In this document: in pieces, positions 35,991-45,509 of the stretch
Numbering within the stretch: position 1 is the first letter of the stretch
Layout of the letters: every line of letters starts with the position of its first letter
Source of the DNA: Flavobacteriaceae bacterium YJPT1-3
GTDB taxonomy: Bacteria > Bacteroidota > Bacteroidia > Flavobacteriales > Flavobacteriaceae
Assembly (NCBI GenBank): GCA_029866965.1
Contig: CP123444.1
Span: forward strand, 971,501 to 1,035,500
Reading direction: 5' to 3'
Length of the DNA stretch: 64,000 nucleotides
Position numbers and translations under genes: made by a program
The notes under the pieces: model-generated
Seen by the model: the letters and a program-made list of their open reading frames with translations, nothing else
The model's database searches: none
What the model was told of the DNA's origin: nothing

Positions 35991-37672
35991 GTGGCGTTGA
36001 ATATTTGTTCCAGAATCTTTTCAGTGATCAAATAGGTAGGCTTAACACCGGTAGTTCCCAGGCCTCCTGATGCTAAGGTGCTTCCTGTCTCCAGGGGGTT
36101 GTCAGAAGCGTAATAGGCATAACGCACTTTTACGTCCTCTCGTATATTTCCGCGTAAGCGAGCTGCCGCCTGAATGGCTTTTTGATAATGGGCTCCCTCC
36201 ATCTCTAGTCCAATGACATTCCAACTGCTCTCGTAAAAGAATTTTAAAATATCCTTGTTCTGCAAGGAGGTCCCGAGTACGGTGATCATCGCGCCTTCAT
36301 AGACTCCAATGTCATGTCCCAGAAGGTCTTCTTTTTGTAATTCGTTTTGGAAGGGATAGTTATCAGCAGTGCCTTCAAACAAATGGGCCGAGGGGATCAT
36401 GATGTCTCCTTTTCCACCTTCCAGAATGCCCGCTTTTCCCATGATGGACACGGAACACACATTTAGGAACAAGTCTTTTTGACCGGTATCATAAGGTTTA
36501 AGCAACTCCTCCATGGTCTCATAGGCCTGCTCACCAAACGCATAATCCATGACTATGATCACGGGCTGATCTTCTTCCGATTGCTTTACCCCGCAAAAAT
36601 GATTGTCTTCAAAGGGCAGCTTGGTGGTGTCGAATATCTGCACATCAATGTTGGTCCCACTACGGTCTTTAATGAAGGTCATGCCGTGTTTTAGCGCAAT
36701 TTTCTCCACCTTTGCCCGCAGTTTTCCATTGGCAGGATTGCTCAAAGCCTCATAGATGGCCAGATTCTTTTTGCCCTTCATTTCCGTTTTAAGAGCCAGA
36801 GGTGCGAACAGCGTGTTCATTACGCTGTGCATATTGGCGCTGATGATGTGTAAGGGTCTGTCTAAAAGCTGCTGTTCCAGAAGGACTGATTTGATATCGT
36901 TGGCCCAAACTTCCCCGTGAATGTGGTGTCCCAGACGTTCTCGAAGCACTGGAGTGAAGGTGACTATTCTTTTTTTATTGTCGATGGCTTCTGCTATGGC
37001 CAGTTTGCCAAGCCAATAAATGATATGTAAAAAGCGCTTGTTGTTAGAAGAGGTGGAGAATTTTGAATAAATAGCACTGACCTCTTTGAAGGTCCGGCCT
37101 AGTATGTTGGCACAGTGCGACAGGGCAATCTCTCGCTGCGTGTCTGAGAGTTCGTCTTCAGACAGCACGGCCATCTCGAGCTTCTTCCAGTCGCGGGTGA
37201 CGTCGCCTCCTTCGTCAATCACGATACGTCGCATGATCTTGTGTGATTCGATAAAGAGAAAGGTCAAGTGGGTGAGTATGTCGTAGATCTCTGAACGACC
37301 TCGGGTTATCTCAATATTCATCTGCTCCTCATCGATACGATAGCAGTTTCGACGTCTTTTCGGGGGTATGATCGGGCGGAAATGAGAATCCTGATAGCCT
37401 TCGTCACTGGTCAGGTTGATGAATCGGCATTCCTCAATGCCTTCCGGCAGTCGGTCCATCACGTAGAGCAGTCCGTTGAGTTCCACTTTTTCCTCGGCAA
37501 TGGCGCCGTAGATCTCCGGGCGCAATATCAACAGGGCTTCCCGCAAGGTTTCTCCAGAAACGCCCATGGGCTTGTAAAAGCCACGATTGAAGAGATGTCT
37601 CATGGTGATGTACATCCGCTCAATGGCTCCAGAGCTCTCTTGCGCACGCGTTCGTCCTGAACCTGTATCCAT
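35987..37672 (-). CDS. DUF6909-like protein with nucleoside-phosphorylase-like C-terminus
   Basis: 561 residues, soluble, no signal peptide. I recognise it as a conserved Bacteroidota protein of unknown function. The C-terminal ~230 residues carry features of the purine nucleoside phosphorylase/MTA nucleosidase superfamily: glycine-rich KAGILEGGKGDIMIPSAHLF, GAMITVLGTS, the substrate-binding VIGLEMEGAHYQKA (EME at ~490-492) and an SD dipeptide in YYASDNPLETG (~523-524). The N-terminal 320 residues match nothing I know. It overlaps the Wzz-like gene by 4 bp and has its own TATCTTTG promoter box 16 bp upstream. Confidence 0.7.
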   Translation of the reverse strand: MDTGSGRTRAQESSGAIERMYITMRHLFNRGFYKPMGVSGETLREALLILRPEIYGAIAEEKVELNGLLYVMDRLPEGIEECRFINLTSDEGYQDSHFRPIIPPKRRRNCYRIDEEQMNIEITRGRSEIYDILTHLTFLFIESHKIMRRIVIDEGGDVTRDWKKLEMAVLSEDELSDTQREIALSHCANILGRTFKEVSAIYSKFSTSSNNKRFLHIIYWLGKLAIAEAIDNKKRIVTFTPVLRERLGHHIHGEVWANDIKSVLLEQQLLDRPLHIISANMHSVMNTLFAPLALKTEMKGKKNLAIYEALSNPANGKLRAKVEKIALKHGMTFIKDRSGTNIDVQIFDTTKLPFEDNHFCGVKQSEEDQPVIIVMDYAFGEQAYETMEELLKPYDTGQKDLFLNVCSVSIMGKAGILEGGKGDIMIPSAHLFEGTADNYPFQNELQKEDLLGHDIGVYEGAMITVLGTSLQNKDILKFFYESSWNVIGLEMEGAHYQKAIQAAARLRGNIREDVKVRYAYYASDNPLETGSTLASGGLGTTGVKPTYLITEKILEQIFNAT

Positions 37673-37688
37673 ACGTAGTGTTTATCCC

Positions 37689-37696
37689 CAAAGATA
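37689..37696 (-). promoter_or_regulatory. -7 promoter element upstream of the DUF6909-like gene
   Basis: TATCTTTG on the minus strand, a perfect TAnnTTTG match, placed in the 28-bp gap between the GH3 stop and the next start. It predicts a leader of about 10 nt and an independent transcription start for the DUF6909-like gene and possibly the polysaccharide genes behind it. Confidence 0.6.
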
Positions 37697-37700
37697 GGGT

Positions 37701-39194
37701 TTACCCCTCTACCTCGAGAAGTTGATCGGCGATTTTCCGGTCATTGGTCAATCGGGGAATCTTATTTTGACCCCCTAATTTGCCCTGTGTTTTCATATAC
37801 TGTTGAAAGCCTCCGCGGGAAATGGGAGTGATCACCAAAGGGCGAAGCACTTTCCCGTTGATCAGATCAAAATAATAACTGTTTTGGTCTTGTAGCGACT
37901 GGTCGAGCGCTTTCGCGAAAGCCTCCTCATCCTTCGGTCGCTGCTCAAATTCGATCAGCCATTCGTGATAGGGTAGGCCCTGCTGCGGATTGATCTGCGG
38001 CGCCACTGTAAACTCGGTCACCACGCCTCCATGGGCGTCTACTGCTGCTTTCAGCGCATGTTCCACCTCTTTGCCGATCACGTGCTCACCAAAGGCAGAG
38101 ATGTAATGTTTGATTCGGCCGGAAACGATCACGCGATAGGGATGCAGACTGGTGAATTGAACCGTATCTCCCAGATTGTAGGCCCAGAGTCCGGCATTGG
38201 AGCTGATCAGCATGACGTAATTGACCCCCAATTCGACCTCCCCGATGGTCATCCGCTGTGGATGTTCTTCAAAAAACGAATCTGCTCTTACAAATTCATA
38301 GAAGATCCCGGCGTCCAGGCGCAAGAGCATACCCGGATCCCCTTGCTGATCCTGATAGGCAAAAAAACCTTCACTGGCCGGGAACAATTCAATGCTGTCC
38401 ACTTTTCGACCAATGAGCTTATCGAACTTGGCCCGATAGGGTTCAAAATTGACACCCCCATAAATGAACAAACGGAAATTCGGGAAAAGTTCACCCACCG
38501 GTTTACCGGTTTTCGCGATCAAGCGTTCGAAGTACATTTGCACCCAGGATGGAATTCCGCTGATGACGGTCATATCCAATTGATGGGTTTCTTCTACGAT
38601 GGCGTCTACCTTGGTCTCCCAGTCTTCGATGCAATTCGTTTCCCAGCTGGGCACGCGATTGCGCTGCAGATAAGCGGGCACATAATGGGCCACAATACCG
38701 GAAAGTCGACCCAATTTGATCCCGTTCTTTTCCTCCAACTCCGGACTCCCTTGCAAAAAGATCATCTTGCCGTCCACAAAGTCGGTATGTCCGGTTTGGT
38801 TAATGTACAGCAAGATCGCATTGCGCGCAGCCTCCGTATGCGAAGGCATAGACACTTTAGTGATAGGGATGTATTTGGCTCCGGAGGTGGTGCCGGAAGT
38901 CTTGGCAAAATAGAGGGGTTTTCCGGGCCAAAGAATGTCTTTTTCGCTCGCCACCACGCGATCCACATAAGGGCGCAGCGCTTCATAATCGCGGATAGGC
39001 ACCTGCTGAATAAAGTCGGTGTGGGAATGGATCTGATCGAAGTGATGGTCCTGACCAAAGACCGTGGTACGCGCTGTCTTAATCAGTTCTTTAAATACCT
39101 TTCGCTGTGCACTCACAGGATTGTTGGCCCATTGATCTACCTTGTATTTCACATACTTCGCAAACAGTCGGGCTCCCCATCGCTTGATCTTCAT
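37701..39194 (-). CDS. GH3-family acyl-adenylating protein
   Basis: 497 residues from the ATG at 39194 (MKIKRWGARLFAKYVKYKVD), directly after the M23 peptidase stop; a longer reading from 39248 would overlap that gene by 52 bp. The adenylation motifs are FAKTSGTTSGAKYIPI, FPASEGFFAYQD and YNLGDTVQF. The family is named for plant GH3 enzymes that join amino acids to acyl groups; bacterial members are uncharacterised and common in Bacteroidota. The recurrent palindrome (37909-37922) encodes AFAKA. Confidence 0.88.
   Translation of the reverse strand: MKIKRWGARLFAKYVKYKVDQWANNPVSAQRKVFKELIKTARTTVFGQDHHFDQIHSHTDFIQQVPIRDYEALRPYVDRVVASEKDILWPGKPLYFAKTSGTTSGAKYIPITKVSMPSHTEAARNAILLYINQTGHTDFVDGKMIFLQGSPELEEKNGIKLGRLSGIVAHYVPAYLQRNRVPSWETNCIEDWETKVDAIVEETHQLDMTVISGIPSWVQMYFERLIAKTGKPVGELFPNFRLFIYGGVNFEPYRAKFDKLIGRKVDSIELFPASEGFFAYQDQQGDPGMLLRLDAGIFYEFVRADSFFEEHPQRMTIGEVELGVNYVMLISSNAGLWAYNLGDTVQFTSLHPYRVIVSGRIKHYISAFGEHVIGKEVEHALKAAVDAHGGVVTEFTVAPQINPQQGLPYHEWLIEFEQRPKDEEAFAKALDQSLQDQNSYYFDLINGKVLRPLVITPISRGGFQQYMKTQGKLGGQNKIPRLTNDRKIADQLLEVEG
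37909..37922. repeat. GCTTTCGCGAAAGC palindrome, copy 8
   Basis: Exact copy inside the GH3 gene; encodes AFAKA. Confidence 0.95.
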
Positions 39195-39196
39195 GC

Positions 39197-40063
39197 TTAG
39201 TCGAAATCTATAAAGTTGGTGGGATTCAGGGGAAATCCATTGCTCCACAATTCAAAATGCAAATGGGGCCCTGTACTTAATTCTCCGGTAGAACCAACGG
39301 TGGCGATCACCTCACCCGCCGCAACGAGTTCCCCTTGTTGTTTGGACAAGGATTTATTGTGCTTATAGGCGGAGATCAGGTTATTCCCGTGTTCAATGAT
39401 GATTACGTGACCGGTGGCTGCGGTCCATTCTGCGAAAATGACCGTACCGTCAGTCACCGCCTTGACCGGAGCATCTTTCACGGTGACGATATCTACGGCA
39501 TAATGTTTTTTAGAGGCATCGTATCCATCACTGATGGTGCCACTTACGGGGGCATAGAGGGCAAAATTACCGGTCTCCACCTCACTTTCAAAAAGATTGT
39601 ATTTGTCTTCCTGTGCGACGATGGCACGCAGTAGGGAGTCTTCGGCAGAAGGGGCCAGATCAACCAGATCAGGATCCATACGTGCGGCCTCCATGATGCT
39701 GTCACGATTAAACTCGACGGTCTGAACGTCTCCGGTCAACACTTTTTTGATCGATTCATAATACTGCTCATTGATGCGCATGGCACGTTGCAGCGAATCG
39801 GTTTTAAAAGCAAGTATGGTGGCTCTTTTTTTCAAAGCTGTCGAGGAATATCCGGGAATGTATTCCCGTAGTGGCGTATAGGCTATAAGTACCGTAGTAA
39901 GCGTAATCAGGGTAATGATGCTTATTCCTGAAATAATGAAAACATTAAGTCGGGTCAACTTGAAGGATAGCCGCTCTTCAAAGGTGTCTTCGTTCAAGAT
40001 CACCAGCCGATACTTATGAAGCAGCTTTTTCTTTATTTCTTTTGTTTTCTTCCTTTTTGCCAT
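39197..40063 (-). CDS. M23-family peptidoglycan endopeptidase
   Basis: 288 residues from the ATG at 40063 (MAKRKKTKEIKKKLLHKYRL). A basic cytoplasmic head is followed by one membrane helix (VFIISGISIITLITLTTVLI), a coiled region, and a C-terminal lysostaphin-like domain with both zinc motifs (HYAVDIV and HLHFELWSNG). It should cut peptide cross-links in cell wall or act in wall remodelling. It starts 12 bp after a perfect TATCTTTG box and is followed within 2 bp by the GH3 gene. Confidence 0.93.
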   Translation of the reverse strand: MAKRKKTKEIKKKLLHKYRLVILNEDTFEERLSFKLTRLNVFIISGISIITLITLTTVLIAYTPLREYIPGYSSTALKKRATILAFKTDSLQRAMRINEQYYESIKKVLTGDVQTVEFNRDSIMEAARMDPDLVDLAPSAEDSLLRAIVAQEDKYNLFESEVETGNFALYAPVSGTISDGYDASKKHYAVDIVTVKDAPVKAVTDGTVIFAEWTAATGHVIIIEHGNNLISAYKHNKSLSKQQGELVAAGEVIATVGSTGELSTGPHLHFELWSNGFPLNPTNFIDFD

Positions 40064-40075
40064 GGCGCCTGGACA

Positions 40076-40083
40076 CAAAGATA
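40076..40083 (-). promoter_or_regulatory. -7 promoter element for the M23 peptidase gene
   Basis: TATCTTTG on the minus strand, 12 bp before the ATG at 40063. It is divergent from the tatA promoter. Confidence 0.6.
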
Positions 40084-40146
40084 AAATTTAAGGGTGGTGC
40101 ATGTGCGAAATCCCTCTGGAAAACGTTATAACTGTGCTTTTCTTGT

Positions 40147-40154
40147 TATCTTTG
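40147..40154 (+). promoter_or_regulatory. -7 promoter element for tatA
   Basis: TATCTTTG on the plus strand, 18 bp before the tatA ATG at 40173. It supports that start over upstream in-frame codons. Confidence 0.6.
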
Positions 40155-40172
40155 ATCTCTAAATTAAAAGAC

Positions 40173-40361
40173 ATGGAATTTTCTGCACTATTCTTAGGCA
40201 TGGTTGGTCCCTGGCAAATCGTCTTGATCGTTTTGGTGGTTTTATTACTTTTTGGAGGTAAGAAAATACCGGAATTGATGCGCGGATTGGGAAGTGGAAT
40301 CAAAGAATTCAAAGATGCTTCTAAGGATGAAAACAAAGAACAACTAGAAGAAAAGAAATAA
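40173..40361 (+). CDS. tatA: Twin-arginine translocase subunit TatA/TatE
   Basis: 62 residues from the ATG at 40173. A short periplasmic N-terminus and one membrane helix ([20 protein letters not shown]) carry the conserved FGxxKIPEL hinge. The amphipathic helix ([17 protein letters not shown]) and an acidic/basic tail follow. TatA forms the pore-like assembly for folded protein export. TatC is not in the window. A strong terminator follows at 40388. Confidence 0.95.
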   Translation: MEFSALFLGMVGPWQIVLIVLVVLLLFGGKKIPELMRGLGSGIKEFKDASKDENKEQLEEKK

Positions 40362-40387
40362 ATTTTCTACTGAATCCAATAAAAAAA

Positions 40388-40412
40388 GCACGGCTTCGAG
40401 CCGTGCTTTTTT
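40388..40412. terminator. Bidirectional terminator between tatA and the DUF4837 gene
   Basis: Perfect stem GCACGGC/GCCGTGC around a TTCGA loop, flanked by A7 on one side and T6 on the other, so it works on both strands. The two convergent genes end at 40361 and 40434. Confidence 0.9.
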
Positions 40413-40433
40413 ATTTAGATCTAGTGTTGTTCA

Positions 40434-41399
40434 TCAATTGATCTTGGCCGATCGTAAGATGGATTCCAATTCAAACATATTGTCTCGCTTTTCCACATTA
40501 GGGGCAAAAACAAAGCCTTCTAAAATTACGTAGCGATTATTTTCTTCGTCGCGAATGGCATAGTTTACAAACGGACCGGCCATGTATTTGTTCAACACTT
40601 CCCAGGTGCCTTTGGTCTCATACGCGAATTTACCGTCAATGTTGGTCTCAAAAATGTAGGGAAAATAGGCCGCCTCTGTAATAAATCGGCCGCCTTCATC
40701 AACGGTCACGTTACGGCCGCCAATGGAGTCACGCATCCGTACGATATTGGCAATGCGGCTGGTGTCTTTATCGATCACTGATAGGGGTACCTCGTATGCG
40801 ATGATATTCATGCCTCCGTTCTGAATATCCTTGCGGATCCAGAAAAAATCGTCCTCGGTCTTGGCATAGCGATAAGCGGTGGGAAATTTCAACGAGACCC
40901 CCAGGTTTTTCTTTAAAAGTTCGTCGTCTTTTAGCGATAAGCTGATTCGACGCTGTTTTTCCTTGATCTCCCGGTTCTTAAATTCAGCGATGATGTCATC
41001 AGCATGTTCGTCCAGTAAATTGATGATCTCTTCGTTGGTCGTGCCGGTAATAATGGCTCCGGTTTGCGGTTTAGCATACACATTTTCTACCATGCTGAAT
41101 CCTGTACTATCCGCTTGGGCCACCTTCAAATAGATGCGGTTCTTACGCATAAAATCGGTGAAGGCAGATTCAGGCATTTGATTTAAGGTGAATAACGGCT
41201 CTTCCTGAGGTAATCCGTCAACGGGAGCGGCAAATAGGGAGCGGATGGTGTCTCCCACGGTTCCTTTCCATAATTCATTGTCGATCACGATATGGAGGCC
41301 ATTAATGCCCCCTACGGAGTCGTCAATAATACGTTCTGAAGGTTTGTCATTGCACGCGGCCAGAAGCACCACGCTAAGGAGAAGTATTAATTTTCGCAT
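40434..41399 (-). CDS. DUF4837-family lipoprotein
   Basis: 321 residues. The lipoprotein signal ends LLAACND with Cys at about 16. The body (NDELWKGTVGDTI-like N-terminal part, then SLKFPTAYRYAKTEDDFFWI) matches the DUF4837 family of Bacteroidota as I remember it. It is an envelope protein of unknown role. It follows the lytic transglycosylase by 9 bp, suggesting a shared operon and possibly cell-wall function. Confidence 0.8.
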   Translation of the reverse strand: MRKLILLLSVVLLAACNDKPSERIIDDSVGGINGLHIVIDNELWKGTVGDTIRSLFAAPVDGLPQEEPLFTLNQMPESAFTDFMRKNRIYLKVAQADSTGFSMVENVYAKPQTGAIITGTTNEEIINLLDEHADDIIAEFKNREIKEKQRRISLSLKDDELLKKNLGVSLKFPTAYRYAKTEDDFFWIRKDIQNGGMNIIAYEVPLSVIDKDTSRIANIVRMRDSIGGRNVTVDEGGRFITEAAYFPYIFETNIDGKFAYETKGTWEVLNKYMAGPFVNYAIRDEENNRYVILEGFVFAPNVEKRDNMFELESILRSAKIN

Positions 41400-41408
41400 A
41401 GTTTTAGA

Positions 41409-43001
41409 TTATGATTTTGAAACAATTAAGGTCATTCCCGGTTTGAGATTATTACCGCGAATACCGTTCCAAGATTTTAATTTTTCCACCGTGGTCCCCG
41501 GAAATTTCTGAGAAATCTTCCACAGAGAATCCCCCGACTGCACGGTATACCGTTTGCCTGAGGCTGTATTGGTGGTCACTGTAGCGGCTTGAGTGACCGC
41601 TGGAGCAGGTTTTCTTGGATAAATGGTTAGCCGTTGTCCAATCCGCAAATTGGTGCTTCGGAGTCCATTCCAACTTTTGATCTGACTCACACTAACCCCA
41701 TAGCGCTCAGCGATTTTTCCAAGGTAATCTCCGCTGCGAACGCGGTAGCGGATGCGACTTTCGGCTTCCTGAAAAGCGGGTAAGGGTTGCTCCCGTGCTT
41801 CTAATTCTGCTTTCGCGAAAGCGTAGATCGCCGTTTCATTGTTGACGAACGGGCCTACCGCCTCTACGGGCAGCCGAAGTACATAATTCTCATCGTGCAC
41901 GAAGGGAATGATGTCCAGTTTATAGGAAGGATTTAAAAATTGCAGCTCATCCAAGGGCAGGCCGGTGATCTTAGCCACCTGAGGCAAGGTGATCATTTGC
42001 TTTACCCGAATGGTGTCTGTTTTGTAAAAGTTGATAGGCGGTGCCAGTTTTTTGTAGCCGTGTTCTTCTGCATACTCAAAAAGGTACATGGTGGCGAGGA
42101 AGGCTGGCACGTAGCCGGCAGTTTCTCGAGGCAAATTATGACGGATATTCCAGTAATTCTTTCTTCCTCCACTGCGACGAATGGCTTTGGAGACATTTCC
42201 GGGGCCGCTGTTGTAGGAGGCTAAGGCCAGGTCCCAATCATCGAACATTTCATACAGCTTAGACAGGTATTGGGAAGCGGCTTCAGTGGCCAACAACGGA
42301 TCCATGCGCTCATCAACGTAAGAGCTGACATCCAGTCCGTACATTTTTCCGGTTCCGAACATGAATTGCCACAAGCCGGTAGCACCAACCCGAGAGCGCG
42401 CTCTGGGTCTTAAGGCTGATTCTACAATGGCCAGGTACTTCATTTCTAAAGGGATGTCGTACCGGTCCAGAGTTTCCTCAAACATGGGAAAGTAAAATTC
42501 ACTGACCGCCATCAGACGCTCCATAGTCGGGCGATGCCTTTTCAAATACCGCTTGATCACGCTTTCCAGAGCCGGGTTGTATTCGACATTAAATGGGGTT
42601 CGGGCATTAATGGCTGCCAAGCGCTTTTTTAAGGTATCCGTAGGTAATTCTTCATACTCCACTGCGCTATAGTCCAGATTATGCACCATTTCAGCAATGG
42701 TATCATACAGGCTGTAGTCAACCAATTCATTGACCCAGAGCGAATCAAGGCGGTGTGCGTAGGCATTATCTTCCAATCGAAATATTACGGAATCTTTCTT
42801 ACTGGTGGCTACCGTGGTGAAGCTAAACTCTCGATCGACTATGGTGGTAGTCAGGGTGTCGATCACGGTCAGGGTGTCGCTGGCAATCTCGGCGATCTCC
42901 TCCTGAACAGGAGCCGGACTTCCTGAAATAGGCGTATCCTGGGCGGAAAGTAGACAACCGCACAGAAAAAAGGTGCACGCACACCAAAAGTGTTTATTCA
43001 T
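41409..43001 (-). CDS. MltD-like lytic transglycosylase with two LysM domains
   Basis: 530 residues with an N-terminal signal peptide. The catalytic SLT domain contains YLAIVESALRPRARSRVGAT (catalytic Glu in VES) and GLWQFMFGTGKMYGL, then the goose-lysozyme-like SYNSGPGNVSKAIRRSGG. Two C-terminal LysM domains (YRVRSGDYLGKIAERYGVSV and YTVQSGDSLWKISQKFPGTT) bind peptidoglycan. It cleaves glycan strands with 1,6-anhydro product formation. The recurrent palindrome at 41809-41822 encodes AFAKA in the linker before the first LysM. Confidence 0.94.
   Translation of the reverse strand: MNKHFWCACTFFLCGCLLSAQDTPISGSPAPVQEEIAEIASDTLTVIDTLTTTIVDREFSFTTVATSKKDSVIFRLEDNAYAHRLDSLWVNELVDYSLYDTIAEMVHNLDYSAVEYEELPTDTLKKRLAAINARTPFNVEYNPALESVIKRYLKRHRPTMERLMAVSEFYFPMFEETLDRYDIPLEMKYLAIVESALRPRARSRVGATGLWQFMFGTGKMYGLDVSSYVDERMDPLLATEAASQYLSKLYEMFDDWDLALASYNSGPGNVSKAIRRSGGRKNYWNIRHNLPRETAGYVPAFLATMYLFEYAEEHGYKKLAPPINFYKTDTIRVKQMITLPQVAKITGLPLDELQFLNPSYKLDIIPFVHDENYVLRLPVEAVGPFVNNETAIYAFAKAELEAREQPLPAFQEAESRIRYRVRSGDYLGKIAERYGVSVSQIKSWNGLRSTNLRIGQRLTIYPRKPAPAVTQAATVTTNTASGKRYTVQSGDSLWKISQKFPGTTVEKLKSWNGIRGNNLKPGMTLIVSKS
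41809..41822. repeat. GCTTTCGCGAAAGC palindrome, copy 9
   Basis: Exact copy inside the lytic transglycosylase gene; encodes AFAKA. Confidence 0.95.
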
Positions 43002-43099
43002 AATGATATATCGTTGTATAAGCTTGATTTTGAGGCAGGACTAAAGTCGGCATTTTCATTTAATCCCTCAAATTCAGCACGTTAAAACAAGTTGGTTCC

Positions 43100-44287
43100 T
43101 TAATCACGTATGGCCGCAATACCCGGCAAGGTCTTGCCTTCCAGCATTTCAAGCATGGCTCCTCCGCCGGTAGAAACGTAGCTCACCTTATCTTCAAAGC
43201 CAAACTGCTTGACGGCCGCCACGCTGTCACCGCCACCCACTAACGAATAAGCACCATTCTTTGTTGCTTTAGCGATAGCCTTTCCGAGGGTGATGGTTCC
43301 TTCCGCAAACGGCTCCATTTCAAAGACCCCTAAAGGGCCATTCCAAAGGATGATTTTGGCCTGGTTAACGATTTCTTCGAAGAGCGCCAAAGATTTTGGT
43401 CCGGCGTCCAGACCCTGCCATCCGTCTGCGATGTCATAAATATCAGACTCTTGAGTGTTTGCAAATTCTGAGAAGGCATCCGCAGCGATCACATCGACCG
43501 GTAAATGAACCTGAACTCCTTTTTCTTTGGCTTTCTCCAATATGTTCAGGGCCAGTTCTTGCTTGTCTTCTTCACAGATCGAGCTGCCTATATGACCACC
43601 TTTTGCTTTGATGAACGTATAAGCCATACCGCCTCCAATGATGAGATGGTCAACCTTATTGAGCATACGCTGAATGACCGTAATCTTGGACGATACTTTG
43701 GCCCCGCCAAGAATAGCGAGTACGGGTTTCTCATCACTGTTCAACACCCGGTCGAGGCTTTTGATCTCATTGGCAATAAGATAACCGAAGCAGCGATTTT
43801 TCGGAAAAAATTGAGCAACTACCGTGGTAGAGGCGTGGGCACGATGCGCGGTTCCAAACGCGTCATTGACGTAAATATCGCCCAGTTTGGATAGCGCTTT
43901 CGCGAAAGCGGTGTCTCCTTCAGTCTCCTCCTCATGGAATCTGAGGTTTTCCAGCAGAAGCAAGGTGCCTGGCTCCAGGTTACTGGCAGCTTTGGTGGCC
44001 TCAGGCCCTACACAGTCGTTGACAAAGTGTACCTGAACTCCTAAAATTTCAGAGACCGTATTGCAGATGTGTTTTAGAGAAAATTCATCTTCCTGGTGTT
44101 TGGGACGACCTAAATGCGACATCAGTACCGCACTGCCCCCGTCTTCAAGAATTTTTAGGATGGTGGGCTTGGCCGCTTCAATTCGTGTAGTGTCGGTCAC
44201 CTCTAGATTTTCATCCAAGGGCACATTAAAATCCACACGGACCAAGGCTCGTTTATTTTCAAAATTAAAGTCGTCTACCGTTTTCAT
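43100..44287 (-). CDS. pgk: Phosphoglycerate kinase
   Basis: 395 residues from the ATG at 44287 ([20 protein letters not shown]); longer readings would run into the divergent promoter region. Signatures: [40 protein letters not shown] and the nucleotide-binding [16 protein letters not shown]. It makes ATP from 1,3-bisphosphoglycerate in glycolysis. A TATATTTG promoter box lies 18 bp upstream. The palindrome at 43896-43909 encodes AFAKA in the segment before the conserved VNDAF. Confidence 0.98.
   Translation of the reverse strand: MKTVDDFNFENKRALVRVDFNVPLDENLEVTDTTRIEAAKPTILKILEDGGSAVLMSHLGRPKHQEDEFSLKHICNTVSEILGVQVHFVNDCVGPEATKAASNLEPGTLLLLENLRFHEEETEGDTAFAKALSKLGDIYVNDAFGTAHRAHASTTVVAQFFPKNRCFGYLIANEIKSLDRVLNSDEKPVLAILGGAKVSSKITVIQRMLNKVDHLIIGGGMAYTFIKAKGGHIGSSICEEDKQELALNILEKAKEKGVQVHLPVDVIAADAFSEFANTQESDIYDIADGWQGLDAGPKSLALFEEIVNQAKIILWNGPLGVFEMEPFAEGTITLGKAIAKATKNGAYSLVGGGDSVAAVKQFGFEDKVSYVSTGGGAMLEMLEGKTLPGIAAIRD
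43896..43909. repeat. GCTTTCGCGAAAGC palindrome, copy 10
   Basis: Exact copy with flanking C/G, inside pgk; encodes AFAKA. Confidence 0.95.
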
Positions 44288-44305
44288 AGCGTGTTTCTTA
44301 GAGGG

Positions 44306-44313
44306 CAAATATA
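44306..44313 (-). promoter_or_regulatory. -7 promoter element for pgk
   Basis: TATATTTG on the minus strand, a perfect TAnnTTTG match, 18 bp before the pgk ATG. Confidence 0.65.
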
Positions 44314-44346
44314 ATGGATAAGCCAGTAAAACTAGTGTGCTTAGGC

Positions 44347-44354
44347 TATATTTG
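44347..44354 (+). promoter_or_regulatory. -7 promoter element for the delta-prime gene
   Basis: TATATTTG on the plus strand, only 3 bp before the ATG at 44358. If used, transcription would start at or within a few bases of the ATG, giving a leaderless message. It lies 33 bp from the divergent pgk element. Confidence 0.5.
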
Positions 44355-44357
44355 CGC

Positions 44358-45509
44358 ATGCACTTTGAGCACGTTATTGGACAGGATTTTTTAAAAGCAC
44401 ATTTAATACAAAGTGCTGAGCGCGGGCGCATTCCTCACGCTCAACTATTTATTGGCAGTCATGGAAGCGGTGTGCTTCCCATGGCCATTGCCTATGCGCA
44501 ATACATACTGTGCTCCATTACTAAGGAGCAAGAGTCAGCGAGAAAAAAAGCCTGTGAAACAAAATTTTCACAATTAACCCATCCCGATTTACATTTTGTA
44601 TACCCAGTAGCCACTACAGATAAGGTGAAAAGCCATCCAGTATCTACTCATTTTGCCGCAGAGTGGCGGGAGTTTGTGAAAAACAATGCTTATGGGAGCC
44701 TATATGAATGGTATCAGCATTTGGGTATTGCTAAAAAACAGGGTCAAATAGGGGTGGATGAAGCCGCTGATCTGGTAAAAACTCTTTCGCTAACGTCCTA
44801 TGAAGGGGGATACAAAATCATCATCATCTGGATGGCGGAAAAAATGAATACGGCGGCCGCCAACAAACTTTTAAAATTGATTGAAGAACCGCCTAAGAAC
44901 AGTTTGTTTCTTTTGCTTGCGGAAGAGGAAGAGCAGATCTTAGAAACCATTAAATCCCGCTGTCAGGTACTTCATTTTCCAAAATTGAGTGAAGTGATTA
45001 TTGCACAAGCCTTGATTGAAAGGTTGGGGGTAAATTCAGACATGGCGCAGCACCTCGCTCATCAAGCCGATGGCAACTACAATCAGGCCTTACATTTATT
45101 AAATAAGGATGCCGGTGATGCGCAATTTGAAGCCTGGTTTATTCAATGGGTGCGTACGGCTTTTCAAGCTAAAGGCAATAAAAAAGCGGTGCTTGACCTG
45201 ATCTATTGGAGCAATACGCTCGCATCGGAAATGCGCGAAACCCAAAAGAATTTTCTTCAGTTCTGTATTCAGTTCTTCAGACAGGCCCTCTTGCTGAATT
45301 ACGGCGCAGAGGAATTGGTGTATTTAGAAACCGGAGATCATTTTGATCTGGCTAAATTTGCCCCCTACGTCCATGGTAACAACATACGGGAGATCACAGA
45401 AGAATTAGAAGCAGCCGCCTATCATATCGAACGCAATGGAAATGCCAAGATCATTCTTACCGACTTATCTATTAAATTAACCCGATTACTACATAAAAAA
45501 TCAGCCTAA
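44358..45509 (+). CDS. holB: DNA polymerase III delta-prime-like clamp-loader subunit
   Basis: 383 residues from the ATG at 44358 ([20 protein letters not shown]). AAA+ layout: [19 protein letters not shown] in place of a Walker A (the Lys is missing, as in other delta-prime proteins), [40 protein letters not shown] and the sensor-like [15 protein letters not shown]. It is the non-hydrolysing stator of the clamp loader. The zinc-binding cysteines of some homologues are absent. Its stop overlaps the next start (ATGA). Confidence 0.88.
   Translation: MHFEHVIGQDFLKAHLIQSAERGRIPHAQLFIGSHGSGVLPMAIAYAQYILCSITKEQESARKKACETKFSQLTHPDLHFVYPVATTDKVKSHPVSTHFAAEWREFVKNNAYGSLYEWYQHLGIAKKQGQIGVDEAADLVKTLSLTSYEGGYKIIIIWMAEKMNTAAANKLLKLIEEPPKNSLFLLLAEEEEQILETIKSRCQVLHFPKLSEVIIAQALIERLGVNSDMAQHLAHQADGNYNQALHLLNKDAGDAQFEAWFIQWVRTAFQAKGNKKAVLDLIYWSNTLASEMRETQKNFLQFCIQFFRQALLLNYGAEELVYLETGDHFDLAKFAPYVHGNNIREITEELEAAAYHIERNGNAKIILTDLSIKLTRLLHKKSA

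Noticed and set aside
38031-39200. 389-codon open frame on the plus strand
   Set aside because: It lies fully antisense to the well-supported GH3 gene, has no start context or known domain, and reads as a complementary-strand shadow.
44288-44431. 48-residue N-terminal extension of phosphoglycerate kinase
   Set aside because: It would cover both divergent promoters and the start of the clamp-loader gene; homologues begin at the MKTVDD position.
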